A stretch of 64,000 bases of DNA from contig CANTFL010001484.1 of assembly GCA_947650285.1 (NCBI GenBank), forward strand, positions 496,001 to 560,000, written 5' to 3'. The translations under genes and the position numbers were made by a program. Positions 53,470-63,640 of this stretch are shown piece by piece. The notes beneath the pieces were generated by a model. That model made no database searches and was not told the origin of the DNA. It saw nothing but the letters and a program-made list of their open reading frames with translations. The stretch is from Hyaloperonospora brassicae (taxonomy: Eukaryota; Oomycota; Peronosporomycetes; Peronosporales; Peronosporaceae). Numbering within the stretch: the first letter of the stretch is position 1; every line of letters starts with the position of its first letter.

Positions 53470-56199
53470 ATGAGCGACTGCCCGCCGTCGCCGCAACTCT
53501 CAGAGGCGGCCGAGCGACGCCCACCTACTGCTGTCGCCAGTTGCCCCTCGTCCCCCGCCGCGTCCCCTGCGCCAGCGGTCGCTCGTGACCAGTTGGACCA
53601 CTGTAATGGCCAGCGCAACGTCTACAAGTTTGGCGCAACAGCTCTTTGTCGTCCCGCGCGCTTCTGTGACCTCATCCACGTCGTGCGGACCGAACGCGCG
53701 CGTGTCGCAGCTCTGGTCGTGTCTGCGATGGATCCCACGCCCGCGCAATTGCTCCGAGCGGTGGCCTTTGCAGCCGCAGGCGACGCGTCGAGCGCTCTAA
53801 ACGTCGTCGACAAGCTGCAAGCCGAGACACTGTCCATTGCGACCGCCACACTGCGAGAGCTGCACGTCAAGCCAGTGGACGACATGGAAGCGCTGATTGT
53901 TGGCTTGTGGACGCCGTTGCGGGAGCTGCTCGTTGGGATGAGCCTGTTGCAGGAGCAGACGGCGCCAGCGACGGACGCAGTGCTGGCGTTTGGCGAACAG
54001 CTGACGGCCGCGCTAGTGGCCAGGCTCTTGACGCAAGCTGGTATCGACGCGCTCTACGTGGACGCGCGAGACTGGCTACTGACGGACGAGACGCACGGTA
54101 GTGCGAACGTGCTGTTTGACGAGTCCAGGACGAAGCTGCGACAGCAGAGAACGGGCTGGAGCCCCGAGGTTGTGCCAGTGATCACAGGCTCTATTGGCTG
54201 TACGCGGAATGGCCGCACGACGACGCTAGGACGGAATGGAGCCGACTACACGGCCACGCTCGTTGGCGCTATGCTTCGTGCCGACTACGTGGTGATCCAC
54301 ACGGACACTGCGGGTGTCATGACTGCGGATCCAGACATTGTGGACCGTGCTGTGGCGCTGTCGCATCTGAGCCACTACGAAGCACTGGAACTGGCGATGT
54401 ACAGTACGCGTATGTTCCACGCTCGCACGATGGTGCCGCTGATCAAGAGCGGCGTGCCGATGTTCATTCGCAACATGATGGACCCAAGCGGCCGTGGGAC
54501 GTATATCAGTGCCGTCGGTCGCACGGGTACGCACGAGACGTGTACCACGTCGTTGGAGCATCTCGCGATCATCGAGGCTCGTACCCGCATTTTGCAAGAT
54601 GGCAGCAGCCGACAAGCGAACATCGGTGCTCGGGTCACGAAGGTACTGGAGGCGCTTAGGATTCCCGTGTGGCTCTCGATTCGTGGCGCACATGGACAAG
54701 CTATAAGTGTGGTGGTGCCATTGGACAAGGAGGTACAAGCTCGTGCAGCTATTGATACCGAGTTGAGTGCTGAAATCGCGTCTCACGAGGTAGACTGTGT
54801 GAACTCGGAGTCGCCGGTAACGATGCTTTCCATTGTGACCGAAGACCTGTCCAAGGTGCCGCACCACCGGACAAGATTTTTTGGATCTCTTGCTGACGCT
54901 GACATTGAAGTGTTGGCTGTCGGTCAAGGCACGAGCCTCCGCTCTTTGAGCTGTGTCATTCGCGGTATTGACACCAAAGTGGCTGTGCGTCGCGTGCACG
55001 ATGCTTTCAATGTGGACTGCCTCGTGACGAACGTTGTGCTGCTGGGCTGCAATCACATTGCATTGGATGTTGTCCATCAGCTCCACAAGCTGCAAGAGCG
55101 GTACTGGTCTCAGCACAAGGCACGCGTGAACATTGTTGGGTTCAATCCCAACTGCGACGACTTTTTGTATGACCCCAAAGGTTTTGCGTATGAAGAACTC
55201 GCCTCTTGCTTGGAAGCTTGCAGAAGCACGAATGCCGTGATGTCCGCGTCATCTGCAAATGAGCCGACGCCGTATGCTGGTGCTCCTTCGCTTACGCACT
55301 TGAACGAGCTGCAGGATTTGGCGATCCCGATCGTGCTCGACTGTTCTGGCCAGAGCAACACACAAGACTTGTATTCAGCCTGCATTGAACGCGGCATTCA
55401 CGTTGTTGCCTCCAACGCACGCTCGGTATGTCGCCTTCCGTCTACTTTATGGCGTGAAAGTACTGCCACCACGACTCGCACCGAATCTGGTCGTACGTTC
55501 TTCATGCACACGTCGACGGTCGGTGCAAGTTTGCCTATCATCGACACCCTTGGCAACATCTTACGCACAGGTGACCGCATACTTGGTATCGATACGTCCT
55601 TGAGTGGATCGATGAACTTTGTCGCGAATGAGGTGATGAAGGGCAAGAAGCTGTCGGAAGCTGTCGGAGAGGTGCTTTGCAGGGGCTACTGCGAGCGTGA
55701 TCCGCGCGAGGACTTTACTGGTACGGACATGGTTGCAAAAGTTGTGGTGCTGGCTCGTGCTCTCGGTGTGCATCTGCACGAGAGTGAAGTTCGGGTGGAG
55801 CCGTTCATTCCACATAGCGTGCTTGACACGATCGCGTGGTCTCACGACATGGAAGTGGACGACATTGTCACTGGACTTGAGGCGTACGATGAGGAGTTTC
55901 GTGAGAGATATTACATGCCAGCTGTGTCGGAGAGCAAGCGTCTTTGCTACGTTGCATCCATCAACTTGGCTGGATCCCTGTCGATCGAAGCCACGATCCG
56001 GCCTCTGCTTGTCAGCGAGGATCACCCGGTGTACTACACCAAGGACAATGAAGTCGCGTTTGGTGTCTCCTCCGTGCAGTACCCGAATCCGCTAGTGCTC
56101 AAGGGCTCCGGGACGGGTGCTTCTGCGAGTGCTACTGGCGTCCTCCGTGACGTTCTCACGATTCTGAGTAGGCTCAGTGGGAACAATGTTCGCGCATGA
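53470..56199 (+). CDS. Bifunctional aspartokinase-homoserine dehydrogenase
   Basis: 909 residues from the ATG at 53470; the same frame runs up to a GTG at 53326, but the ATG is the likelier eukaryotic start. Residues 1-50 are Ser/Pro/Ala-rich. The aspartokinase domain (about 50-345) has KFGATA at 53, FGEQL at 174, TTTLGRNGADYTA at 250 and TDTAGVMTADP at 278. Two ACT-type regulatory segments follow (about 362-517). The homoserine dehydrogenase domain (about 520-909) has TVGASLPIIDTL at 683, LSGSMNF at 711 and GYCERDPREDFTGTDMVAK at 739, keeping the catalytic-region E, D and K. The fused enzyme phosphorylates aspartate and reduces aspartate semialdehyde to homoserine for Thr, Met and Ile synthesis; allosteric control by threonine is common in the family. 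Several diagnostic residues differ from E. coli ThrA. No intron is needed. Confidence 0.9.
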   Translation: MSDCPPSPQLSEAAERRPPTAVASCPSSPAASPAPAVARDQLDHCNGQRNVYKFGATALCRPARFCDLIHVVRTERARVAALVVSAMDPTPAQLLRAVAFAAAGDASSALNVVDKLQAETLSIATATLRELHVKPVDDMEALIVGLWTPLRELLVGMSLLQEQTAPATDAVLAFGEQLTAALVARLLTQAGIDALYVDARDWLLTDETHGSANVLFDESRTKLRQQRTGWSPEVVPVITGSIGCTRNGRTTTLGRNGADYTATLVGAMLRADYVVIHTDTAGVMTADPDIVDRAVALSHLSHYEALELAMYSTRMFHARTMVPLIKSGVPMFIRNMMDPSGRGTYISAVGRTGTHETCTTSLEHLAIIEARTRILQDGSSRQANIGARVTKVLEALRIPVWLSIRGAHGQAISVVVPLDKEVQARAAIDTELSAEIASHEVDCVNSESPVTMLSIVTEDLSKVPHHRTRFFGSLADADIEVLAVGQGTSLRSLSCVIRGIDTKVAVRRVHDAFNVDCLVTNVVLLGCNHIALDVVHQLHKLQERYWSQHKARVNIVGFNPNCDDFLYDPKGFAYEELASCLEACRSTNAVMSASSANEPTPYAGAPSLTHLNELQDLAIPIVLDCSGQSNTQDLYSACIERGIHVVASNARSVCRLPSTLWRESTATTTRTESGRTFFMHTSTVGASLPIIDTLGNILRTGDRILGIDTSLSGSMNFVANEVMKGKKLSEAVGEVLCRGYCERDPREDFTGTDMVAKVVVLARALGVHLHESEVRVEPFIPHSVLDTIAWSHDMEVDDIVTGLEAYDEEFRERYYMPAVSESKRLCYVASINLAGSLSIEATIRPLLVSEDHPVYYTKDNEVAFGVSSVQYPNPLVLKGSGTGASASATGVLRDVLTILSRLSGNNVRA

Positions 56200-59100
56200 A
56201 TTTGTGACTGCAGACGAGTGCAGTACGACTGTAGATCCTTCCTTGACTACTTGACGTGGTAAGGGAGGGGCACTTGACGCAACCGATCCACGTTCCGGTT
56301 CCGCTCGGTGTCACTGGCTGTCGTGTTCCATTCCGATTGTATGCTCATCAATAGACTTGATTTTGCCAAGCCACAGAGCAGTGCTGCTGACGGTCTTTCG
56401 ATTGACTCATGCGTCACGCAATGTGTGTATTGTTGCAGCGTTTTGTCTCGCTGGGACCGCATTATCACTGGGCGCTGAGTGACGTCTGATTTTCCGAAGG
56501 TCAAGTGATGGCTGGCAAGTAGCGTGGAATACATCAAGTGTCGCGATTGCTGGAGTACTGATGCGGACGTGGCATCTCAATCGGCAGGTAGAAGTAGGGT
56601 GACCGAAGACAACACCGGTGGGAAGACATAACTTGATGAGTCTCGATAGCCTGTGTCGCGCTGTGGGTGCTATGGAAAGGAAAGCTGAAGCGAAGACACG
56701 ACCATCGGAGCAAGAGGAGGATCTAGAGCAAGAGGAAGATCTGGAGCAAGAAAAGGGACAAGTGGATCAGCTTGTGTGCAACAATCGGCACAGGTGCTCG
56801 TGCTGACGGAGTAGCTACCGGCTGACGTGCACTACGGTGGCCCACCTATATGACAAGGCGATGCACTAGTGTCATCCTCTGCAGTCTGACGGGTACGAAC
56901 AACGTTGAACGGCGCGTTCGGCATTGTTGTCCCATCGAAGACTGAACGGGCCGTCGTGCGTATGGTGCTCGCGGGACGGTTGCTGAAGCGTCTGACGATA
57001 TGGATTTGACAGTAGACGCGAGGTATGTGCAGCACCTCAGAGTAAAAAAAGTGTCAGCAGAGATGACGACACTATTTGTCGTAGCACCTGTTGTGACCGT
57101 CGCGAGTGCCGTGGACTAAATTTGCCCGAGGCCGTGTTGCAGTGTTTGGGCGTACTTTTGCAGACTCGAGACAGACAACGTGGATGGTGGCGCAAGGTCC
57201 GACCTTCGTGCCACAGGACCAACAGACGGCGTCATCTGGTAGCTTGCGACAGTCGCCGACCGAGCGGTCGGACAATTTCGCGTGGCAGTCGGACTCACAG
57301 CACTGTTGTCATGAAGGCTCATGTACTCGATAGAGAACAGGTTGAGACCGCGGCAGACAATGCAGCAGATGTCGGCAAGAAGCGTCAATGTATACCCGGG
57401 TAAGGCAGCATATGGAGCTACTACGCAGGAACGCGTATTCCAAATTTGACTTGTCATAAGGTCATGTCAACGAGACGTCATCGGCCAAGTTGCGGAAGGT
57501 GTGACTGCGCTTCTATCCGATATTCTACGCAGTCGACACAAGGACCTGGAGTCTAGCTTAACATAGTCCAGTGATCGAGCTGCCGATGGTATGATCCCGG
57601 TAGTAAGTTGGTGGTGCTCGTCAGGTTATCTGATGATGGGTCAGCCTACTTTTGAAACGAATACACTCGTCGACTTTGGACGTGCAGCAGACGCATCTAC
57701 AGCACAACATATGTAAAGATTCTCTATTTGCTCTGCATCTTACCTATGTTCATGAAAACTAGGTATTCTGCTAGCCTGCGCTGACCAAGTCTGATACAAA
57801 AAAAGGGTATATGAATTTTGCTCTAGTCAGTTTATGTAGGCTGCCAACAGGCAATTGCACGCTGAGGTCTCAGCCAAGAAGTAGATTTTTTTTGTCCTAG
57901 CGCTTTATAAACTTGCTCGATGATTGTCGTCGTAATGCTCAGTCGGCCCAAAGGGATTCTGGTTCAAATTGCTCGGCGTCTTCACTTCCGATGTCTATGT
58001 CTCCAAGCGAAATGTCTCCAAGCACCTTGCGAAATCGTTATGTAAGCTGGGCATTGTGCCCATTACATGTCTTAACACCCTAATGGGTCAATAAAACTTT
58101 TATCTAGATCGATCATATTCTTCAAATCCTTCAATACGAACTCGATTAAGTAAATATTGCAGCAATATTGCTCTCACAGGTACCATTCGATACTGCTCAA
58201 CTCATTGGTGGATATAGGCCATCATATCGACCAACTAAACTACCAATCGCTGCTAAACGCGCGTAAGTGGTGGTGGGCGAGTGGCTCGATTTGACGTTTG
58301 TAGCTCCATGTAGTCCAAGTAAAATCAAATGAGATCAGAGGAGGAGATTTATCTGTAATAATTGCATATCTGCTTTTTCTTCTTCTGAACGTGTCCGTTC
58401 AAGAAATTTTTTGTTTGGATGGAGTCAACTGCGATTGATCGGATTCTTCAAGATGAAGGACTTTTGATATACGAATGCGGATAAGTGTATGTTATCTCTT
58501 GTATGCAACGACGGAGGTGCATGGAGCGACACATAACAACTGGGACAATATGCCGAGCAAGATCAACGGTGGAGACCAACCAGAACTGCTGGTCTAATTT
58601 ACTCTCAAGCACATCCAGCTGAACCGAATTCACTCAGGTCGAGACTTGTTTATACAATACTTGAATGTGCTCGGCAGTTGTAAATCGCTCGTCGATGAGA
58701 CCCATATCGATGACGCCTAGTGTCACCATGTCTTTGCGGCGCGTATAATGGTCTTGACGCTAGAGTCGTCTTAGTCAATTTTCGTGCCCCATTATATTAC
58801 TAATACATCAATTCTCCACACGATACAACTCGAACGCAATGCGTTATATTTGTACAATCGTCATCACCGGTGCTGCCATAGTCTCAGGAACTATGATTAA
58901 TTCCTTTCGTTGTATGATATACATACGCTACCTCTGCCATGATCGCGAACAAAAAGTGGTCGATTACGATCGTACATCACACCTGCATAAGAAGACTTGA
59001 TCTCTCATCTTCGGACATGTTTGGAAGAAGAAAAGTACTCCCCAATCTGCAGAGCAGTGATGATTTGGTCAAGGTGGATCATAAATAGATCACGTCTGGT

Positions 59101-59453
59101 GAATGCACGCAGAGACTAGAGTGAGATATCGCCCCTCCTTCTCCCTCCAGATGGAGTCCAGCAAATGGAGGCAATAGCGCCAAACGAAGCGGCGCCGGGG
59201 GGTACCAAATTCTAACGTCGTAAGTAGAGACGGCATCCAAACCTGACGGCCGCGCGGACGGAGACACGCTACGTCATAGATGTTGCCACTAAATTGCGAT
59301 AGAGAAGCACCGAGCCGCACTCATAGAACGTTCGATTAATCAGCGGCGCTTTACTAAGCGACCATGGATTGTGATTTTTCAGAGCCAAGTCATTATGACC
59401 GCTTGTATCTTGAAGGCTCCGTGCGATAGAAGACATATGATCCGATACACTGG
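56200..59453. other. 3.2 kb without a recognised gene
   Basis: Starts with the 3' flank of the aspartokinase gene. A 62-codon frame at 56618-56806 contains an EEDLEQEEDLEQE repeat but shows no other sign of being a gene. Minus-strand frames at 57457-57037 include a cysteine-rich stretch, listed separately. Around 58680-58450 a minus-strand run ending near NSVQLDVLESKLDQQFW looks protein-like, but I cannot name it. No LTR, terminal repeat or RNA gene was found. Confidence 0.45.
57050..57310 (-). pseudogene. Cysteine-rich protein fragment, unidentified
   Basis: A minus-strand frame reads CCESDCHAKLSDRSVGDCRK, then LPDDAVCWSCGTKVGPCA and HVVCLESAKV. Nine cysteines and a histidine within about 55 residues, including CWSC, suggest a disulfide- or metal-binding fold. 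There is a stop just upstream and no clear ATG, so it is at best a fragment. I do not recognise the family. Confidence 0.25.
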
Positions 59454-59880
59454 TGACAACGTACTGGTTGACCAGTACGGAGCTCACTTCCACTGACAAC
59501 AGTGATAGTCAGTGCCCAGCGAAGTGTTGCATTAATACAGAGGAAGGAAAGGAGACTAAGTGAACACTCTAGTCTCTGATAAAAGTTAAACTGTTATTTA
59601 ATACAATTAAGTCCTATCAATCTTATGTCTCTGTTTATCCTGACTTAATCATATTATTCTAACTGAACGTATGATGACGTCTACTCACCACCCATTGCGT
59701 GCGTCTAGCAGCGATTGGTGGGTTGATATCATCACGATATCAACCAATGAGTATACCCTTCGGTCATCTTCAACAATATTATCATGCTCTGTGATATTGT
59801 TGAAAGAATATCCAACGTAATATTCTTTATTGTCATTTTAGCCTTAGTGACAATATCATGTAACGAACTACCCCGTTACA
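59454..59880 (-). repeat. 3' LTR of element 4
   Basis: On the minus strand starts TGTAACGGGGTAG (59880) after a purine tract. The far end near 59454 is inferred by alignment with the solo LTR (TGACAACG versus TGTAACGG) and is uncertain by about 40 bp. Contains hairpins at 59461-59478, 59491-59514, 59721-59745 and 59769-59804. Confidence 0.7.
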
Positions 59881-59895
59881 TCACCCCTCCCTTAA
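59881..59895 (-). other. Polypurine tract of element 4
   Basis: Minus strand reads AAGGGAGGGGTGA directly before TGTAACGGGG, as in element 2. Confidence 0.7.
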
Positions 59896-60010
59896 CTGAT
59901 AGTCACCGTGTGACTATCAAAACTTTTGTGGCCACACCTTGGGATCCAATGGGACGGAAAACACTTGTTGTTCAGAACCATTCATTCTGACTTTTCCTCG
60001 CATAATTTAC

Positions 60011-61603
60011 ATGTCTATGCGGGGTGATTCAAAGACGACACAGTCTGCTACCGTGCCAGCCTCTGCTGCAGGCGATTTGTCGTCTGCTGCTCGTTCTCTG
60101 CCTGTCGCAATTGTTGCTGCAGGCGCATGTGGTATCACACTCCATGCACACAGTGACCTCATGCTAGGGGTCAGCTACTCTGGCGAGTCAGATGTGTCTG
60201 ACTCGCAAAAGCCTTTAGAGGCATCGCGCTCACCCGCGGTGCCTTGATCCCCAAAAAATCTGCCGAACGAACGAAATCGCGACATGCGTCACAGTCTGTT
60301 CGGCAGTGATGATGAATATGGTGATGAGCATGAATACTCATCACCGCGATCAACTCGTGCGCCCTCGCACGAGCGCGTTGACGATGGCGCGAGCCGTCGT
60401 CATATTGGAACCTGTGGTACCGGCAAAGACACCACGTCGAATCGTGATAAGCTGAATCCGTGTCGTTTGCCTGAACAGCTCATTAATGGCTTGTCTCACG
60501 AGACAAGTCAACATCACCGGATTCCATTATTCGATGCAAGCGAGCTCCATGGATTGAGCTCGAGCGTGAAGAACTTTCGCGCTTAAGAGGACTTCTATCT
60601 CGATGCGTTCCTCAAGCATCAATGGGGCGATGGTAACCAAAAGCGTGACAAGGCTTCGCTTTTGGCTGCGTGGAACGCGTTCGTCCAACATGTCAAGAAT
60701 TTTGGACGAGAAGGATGGCTCCAAAAACTTGAGGCGATACGCCTCAGGTTCGAAAAGCGAAATCCAACCGGTGCAAGGTACCGGCTGCATCGTTTGTCGA
60801 GTGAGGTAGTCATTCCTTGCCTCACTTGGGGTGGTCCTTGTGAGAGTTGTGTTGACAACTTGAAACGTGCACATAGGGATGTTTATTACCTAAGTTCGCC
60901 CTGGGGAAGGGCACACATCTCGGCTGAGATGCAGGACGCAATTGAAAACTTGCAATCCGTCTACAAGCGCCAAAAGCGCGTGTTTACCGATGGGCCCGAG
61001 GACCTATCGGATGAGTCTCGCCATACTAGTGGACGAGACCCTTCACATCAGCCATCAGCTGGAATCGAGGTTCCCAGCTGCCACACGATGATGGATACCC
61101 ACGCCAGCGGACAAGGTGACTTGTCCGCTCCCCGTTCTTCATGCGGTAGCTCAATCTACGCCCCACGTGAAAGAGTCGACCACCGTGGGAATCCACTATT
61201 GGCTCCGGTAGTGGTGGAAAGATAAGGTCCGGCTCAGCTGCCGGGCCTGTAGGAGACTTTGCGTAACCATGAAAGTTACCTGACCGAGTTGAGGTAGGAT
61301 GTGGATTACGAACACGATTGTCGACACAACTTGTTGTCGACCGTACGACGTCTCCGTACCGATTGGACAAAAAACCGATCGGATTTCGCGTTTGCGCAGC
61401 TTGAGAACGAACGCGACTGGCACCATTTGCGCGACGGGCTAGAGGCGGCTCGTCGCGAGACTGAGTTGCTGAAAGACCAACTTGAGTGTTTGGTCCGTGA
61501 TCACAACAATCTGTTGGGGATTCTTGAACGTGCTGGTCATCTCTGCTCTAGAAAGAGGTCTCGTGTTAATAGTACGGGCGGAGACGACCAACATATAACG
61601 TAG
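60011..61603 (+). pseudogene. Antisense frame of element 4 with a few stops
   Basis: One reading phase on the strand opposite to Pol, from an ATG at 60011, 131 bp inside the LTR border, to the stop at 61601. It is broken by TGA at 60245, TAA at 60584 and a short group of stops at about 61223-61300. The phase holds throughout, so it looks like a damaged single gene of about 530 codons. Parts: a Ser/Ala-rich start, an acidic FGSDDEYGDEHEYSSP, a folded-looking middle with LAAWNAFVQHVKNFGREGW and CLTWGGPCESCVDNLKRAH (a possible CX6CX2C metal site), and a heptad-like end ENERDWHHLRDGLEAARRET. No family recognised. It overlaps the sense chromodomain at 61026-61370. Confidence 0.5.
61026..61370 (-). 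pseudogene. Element 4 chromodomain
   Basis: Minus-strand frame containing PLPEPIVDSHGGRLFHVGRR, then TSHLVRWRGYPSSCGSWEPR and QLMADVKGL. FHVxR, VRWRGYP and SWEPR are the chromodomain landmarks. It follows the integrase end in the next frame and marks the end of Pol. Both strands of part of this segment are open, because the antisense frame runs across it. Confidence 0.75.
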
Positions 61604-62830
61604 GATGCGTGCGCATCTTGCGAGGCATTTCAATCGTGTATGCATTGCCCTTGAGGTGCAATACACGAAACGGACCAATGTATTTCGGCAGTAGTTTACT
61701 ACTGCCGACATTAGTGACTGCATGTCCAGGTAATTTTACCGTAGACATTAGTACTCGGTCGTTAACCTTGAATGAAAGAACATTTGCTCTTCCATTCCTG
61801 TCTGCTTTTCGTAATTGATGGTACACAGCATTTGCGATGGAGTCCTGAACGAAACGGACTACCGCCTCTTGAGTCAGCAGGAAGTTCTCTGCTGACTCGC
61901 TGTTTTGTCTGTCAGTGCGCTTCGTGCGCACTGCTGAAAGATTCTTCTCTTCTTCAGAGAGGTTGTCCTCTTTCTCGCTAAAATAATCGTTGACGATACT
62001 GAATATCCTAGCATTGTAATCATTGTCTGAATTACCAATAGCGATGACGCTGCTGCTGAGATCAGCTTCTTTGATGTCGACATTATCGACATCGAACGTA
62101 TCGGCATGTGCAATGATACGTGATGAGCAAGAGCCAAAACAGTTTTTTCTCGTGCGAGTCCCTCCCCTCTCAACCCAGATTCACCCTGTGTTAAGACTGG
62201 AATACGTGGGTGGCGTAAGCCATTCACTTAGAACGGTGTATGAGTCGTGGACGCGTGCACGGAGTTGTTGATGGCGAATTAGACCATCGGCAAGCACTCA
62301 CTCCACTCGAGAACGAGTGGACATATCCTCGAAGTACTTCTTTGAGGACACGGTTTGCACATTCTTTCTGACCATCTGTTTCAGGATGGTCGGTGGTTGA
62401 CATCTTCAACCGTGTTCCCAAAGTGCGGAACACGGATTGCCAAAACTCCGCCGTGAACCGAGGATTAAGGTTAGATACGAGTTCACGGGGTAAATCGTGA
62501 AGTCGAAACACTGTGTCGATGAAGACACGCGCACAGACTTGAGCCGTTATCGACTCTGGGACCGCAGCAAGATGCACCATCTTGCCGAAACGATCGACAA
62601 ACACAAGAATACCATTATTCTTGTGAGCGTCTTCGGAAAACCCGAAGACAAAGTCCATGTAAACGGACTACCAACATTCTGCCGGTACCGGCAGAGGTTG
62701 TAACGGTGAACGGGATGAAGGACTAGGCTTCACCCGTCGGTAGACCTCGCAAGAACGAATGTAATTGCGGAAAAAATGATTTTTGGAGGGGCCAGTAGAA
62801 GTCACGACTTACTGTGAGGTAAGTCTTTTC
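61540..62830 (-). pseudogene. Element 4 integrase
   Basis: Carboxyl part (61931-61566): FKVNDRVLMSTVKLPGHAVT, LLPKYIGPFRVLHLKGNAYT, MRTHPTLYVGRLRPYY. Core (62658-62224): MDFVFGFSEDAHKNNGILVF holds the first catalytic aspartate. The second is lost: the normal SDRDPRF reads SNLNPRF. The third acid remains in DGQKECANR. The zinc-binding domain starts in the upstream RNase H frame (CREKTYLTVSRDFYW) and is broken near 62800. Frames shift between 62224 and 61931. The enzyme would be inactive. Confidence 0.8.
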
Positions 62831-63640
62831 TCGGCAACGATTCTCGCCTGACGGCGCATCGTTACATTCGGGTATGATGCTTAAACGCAAATTATCATGA
62901 TCAGGAACGACGACACGAGGGGTTTCATCAGCAACTGATGTGTAATACAGCAGACCATTGCGAGTCGTATACCGATCCAAAGAGGAACGGTTTGGAGCCG
63001 TCAAATCCGACAAGGATTTCCGGGATGGGTTTGCAAGATGACCCATCAAACGGAGTAGGTTCGTATCTCCTGCGTATGTATTCCGCACGTCTTCGAGTAA
63101 AGGCGAAGACGGCACGCTGACTGACAGCGTTGCAATAGTGGACAAGGCCGCACTATTGACTGGTGTAGTCGGCTCGAAATCCGTCCGACATGATAACGCA
63201 TCAGCGAAGACGTTCAGTCTTCCTGGTTTGTACTCCACGGATAACTCATACTCCGCGAAGAAAGACAACCACCTCGCCATTCGTTGCGTGAGGTGGGGAC
63301 TTTTTACGGCCGTGCGTAGTGACGCATGGTCCGTATAGACAATGAACGGTCTATCTTCCAAGAGATAGACGCGGAACTTAGCCAGTGTATATTTCATGGC
63401 AAGGCGTTTCTTGCCATGCACTGAGTAATTGCGTTTGGCTGGTCACAGCTGACGCGATTGATAGCATACGACGCGCTCCGCGCCATCTGTATTAAATTGA
63501 ATTAATGCACAGCCAATTTCAAAATCGCTGGCGTCACAGACCACATGAAATGGCCTGTCCTGACCTGCATTCGCCAGTATCGGCGATTGCATCAATCTTT
63601 TATTGATACCTTCAAAGTAACGCTAACAATCATATTTCCA
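62831..63640 (-). pseudogene. Element 4 RNase H
   Basis: The frame 63421-62723 reads LAMKYTLAKFRVYLLEDRPF, IVYTDHASLRTAVKSPHLTQ, MARWLSFFAEYELSVEYKPG and FADALSCRTDF, the carboxyl half of RNase H and its tail. The amino half (63640-63430) is in another frame, with a PFHVVCDASDFEIGCALIQ-type run. The TDHASLR motif carries the usual aspartate. It runs into the integrase zinc-binding domain. Confidence 0.75.

Noticed and set aside
54226..55116. Minus-strand frame of 296 codons opposite the aspartokinase gene
   Set aside because: Antisense shadow of a conserved enzyme with strong codon bias; rich in His/Arg as such shadows are.
56618..56806. 62-codon frame with an EEDLEQ repeat as a small gene
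   Set aside because: Short, repeat-driven, no upstream signal or recognisable domain.
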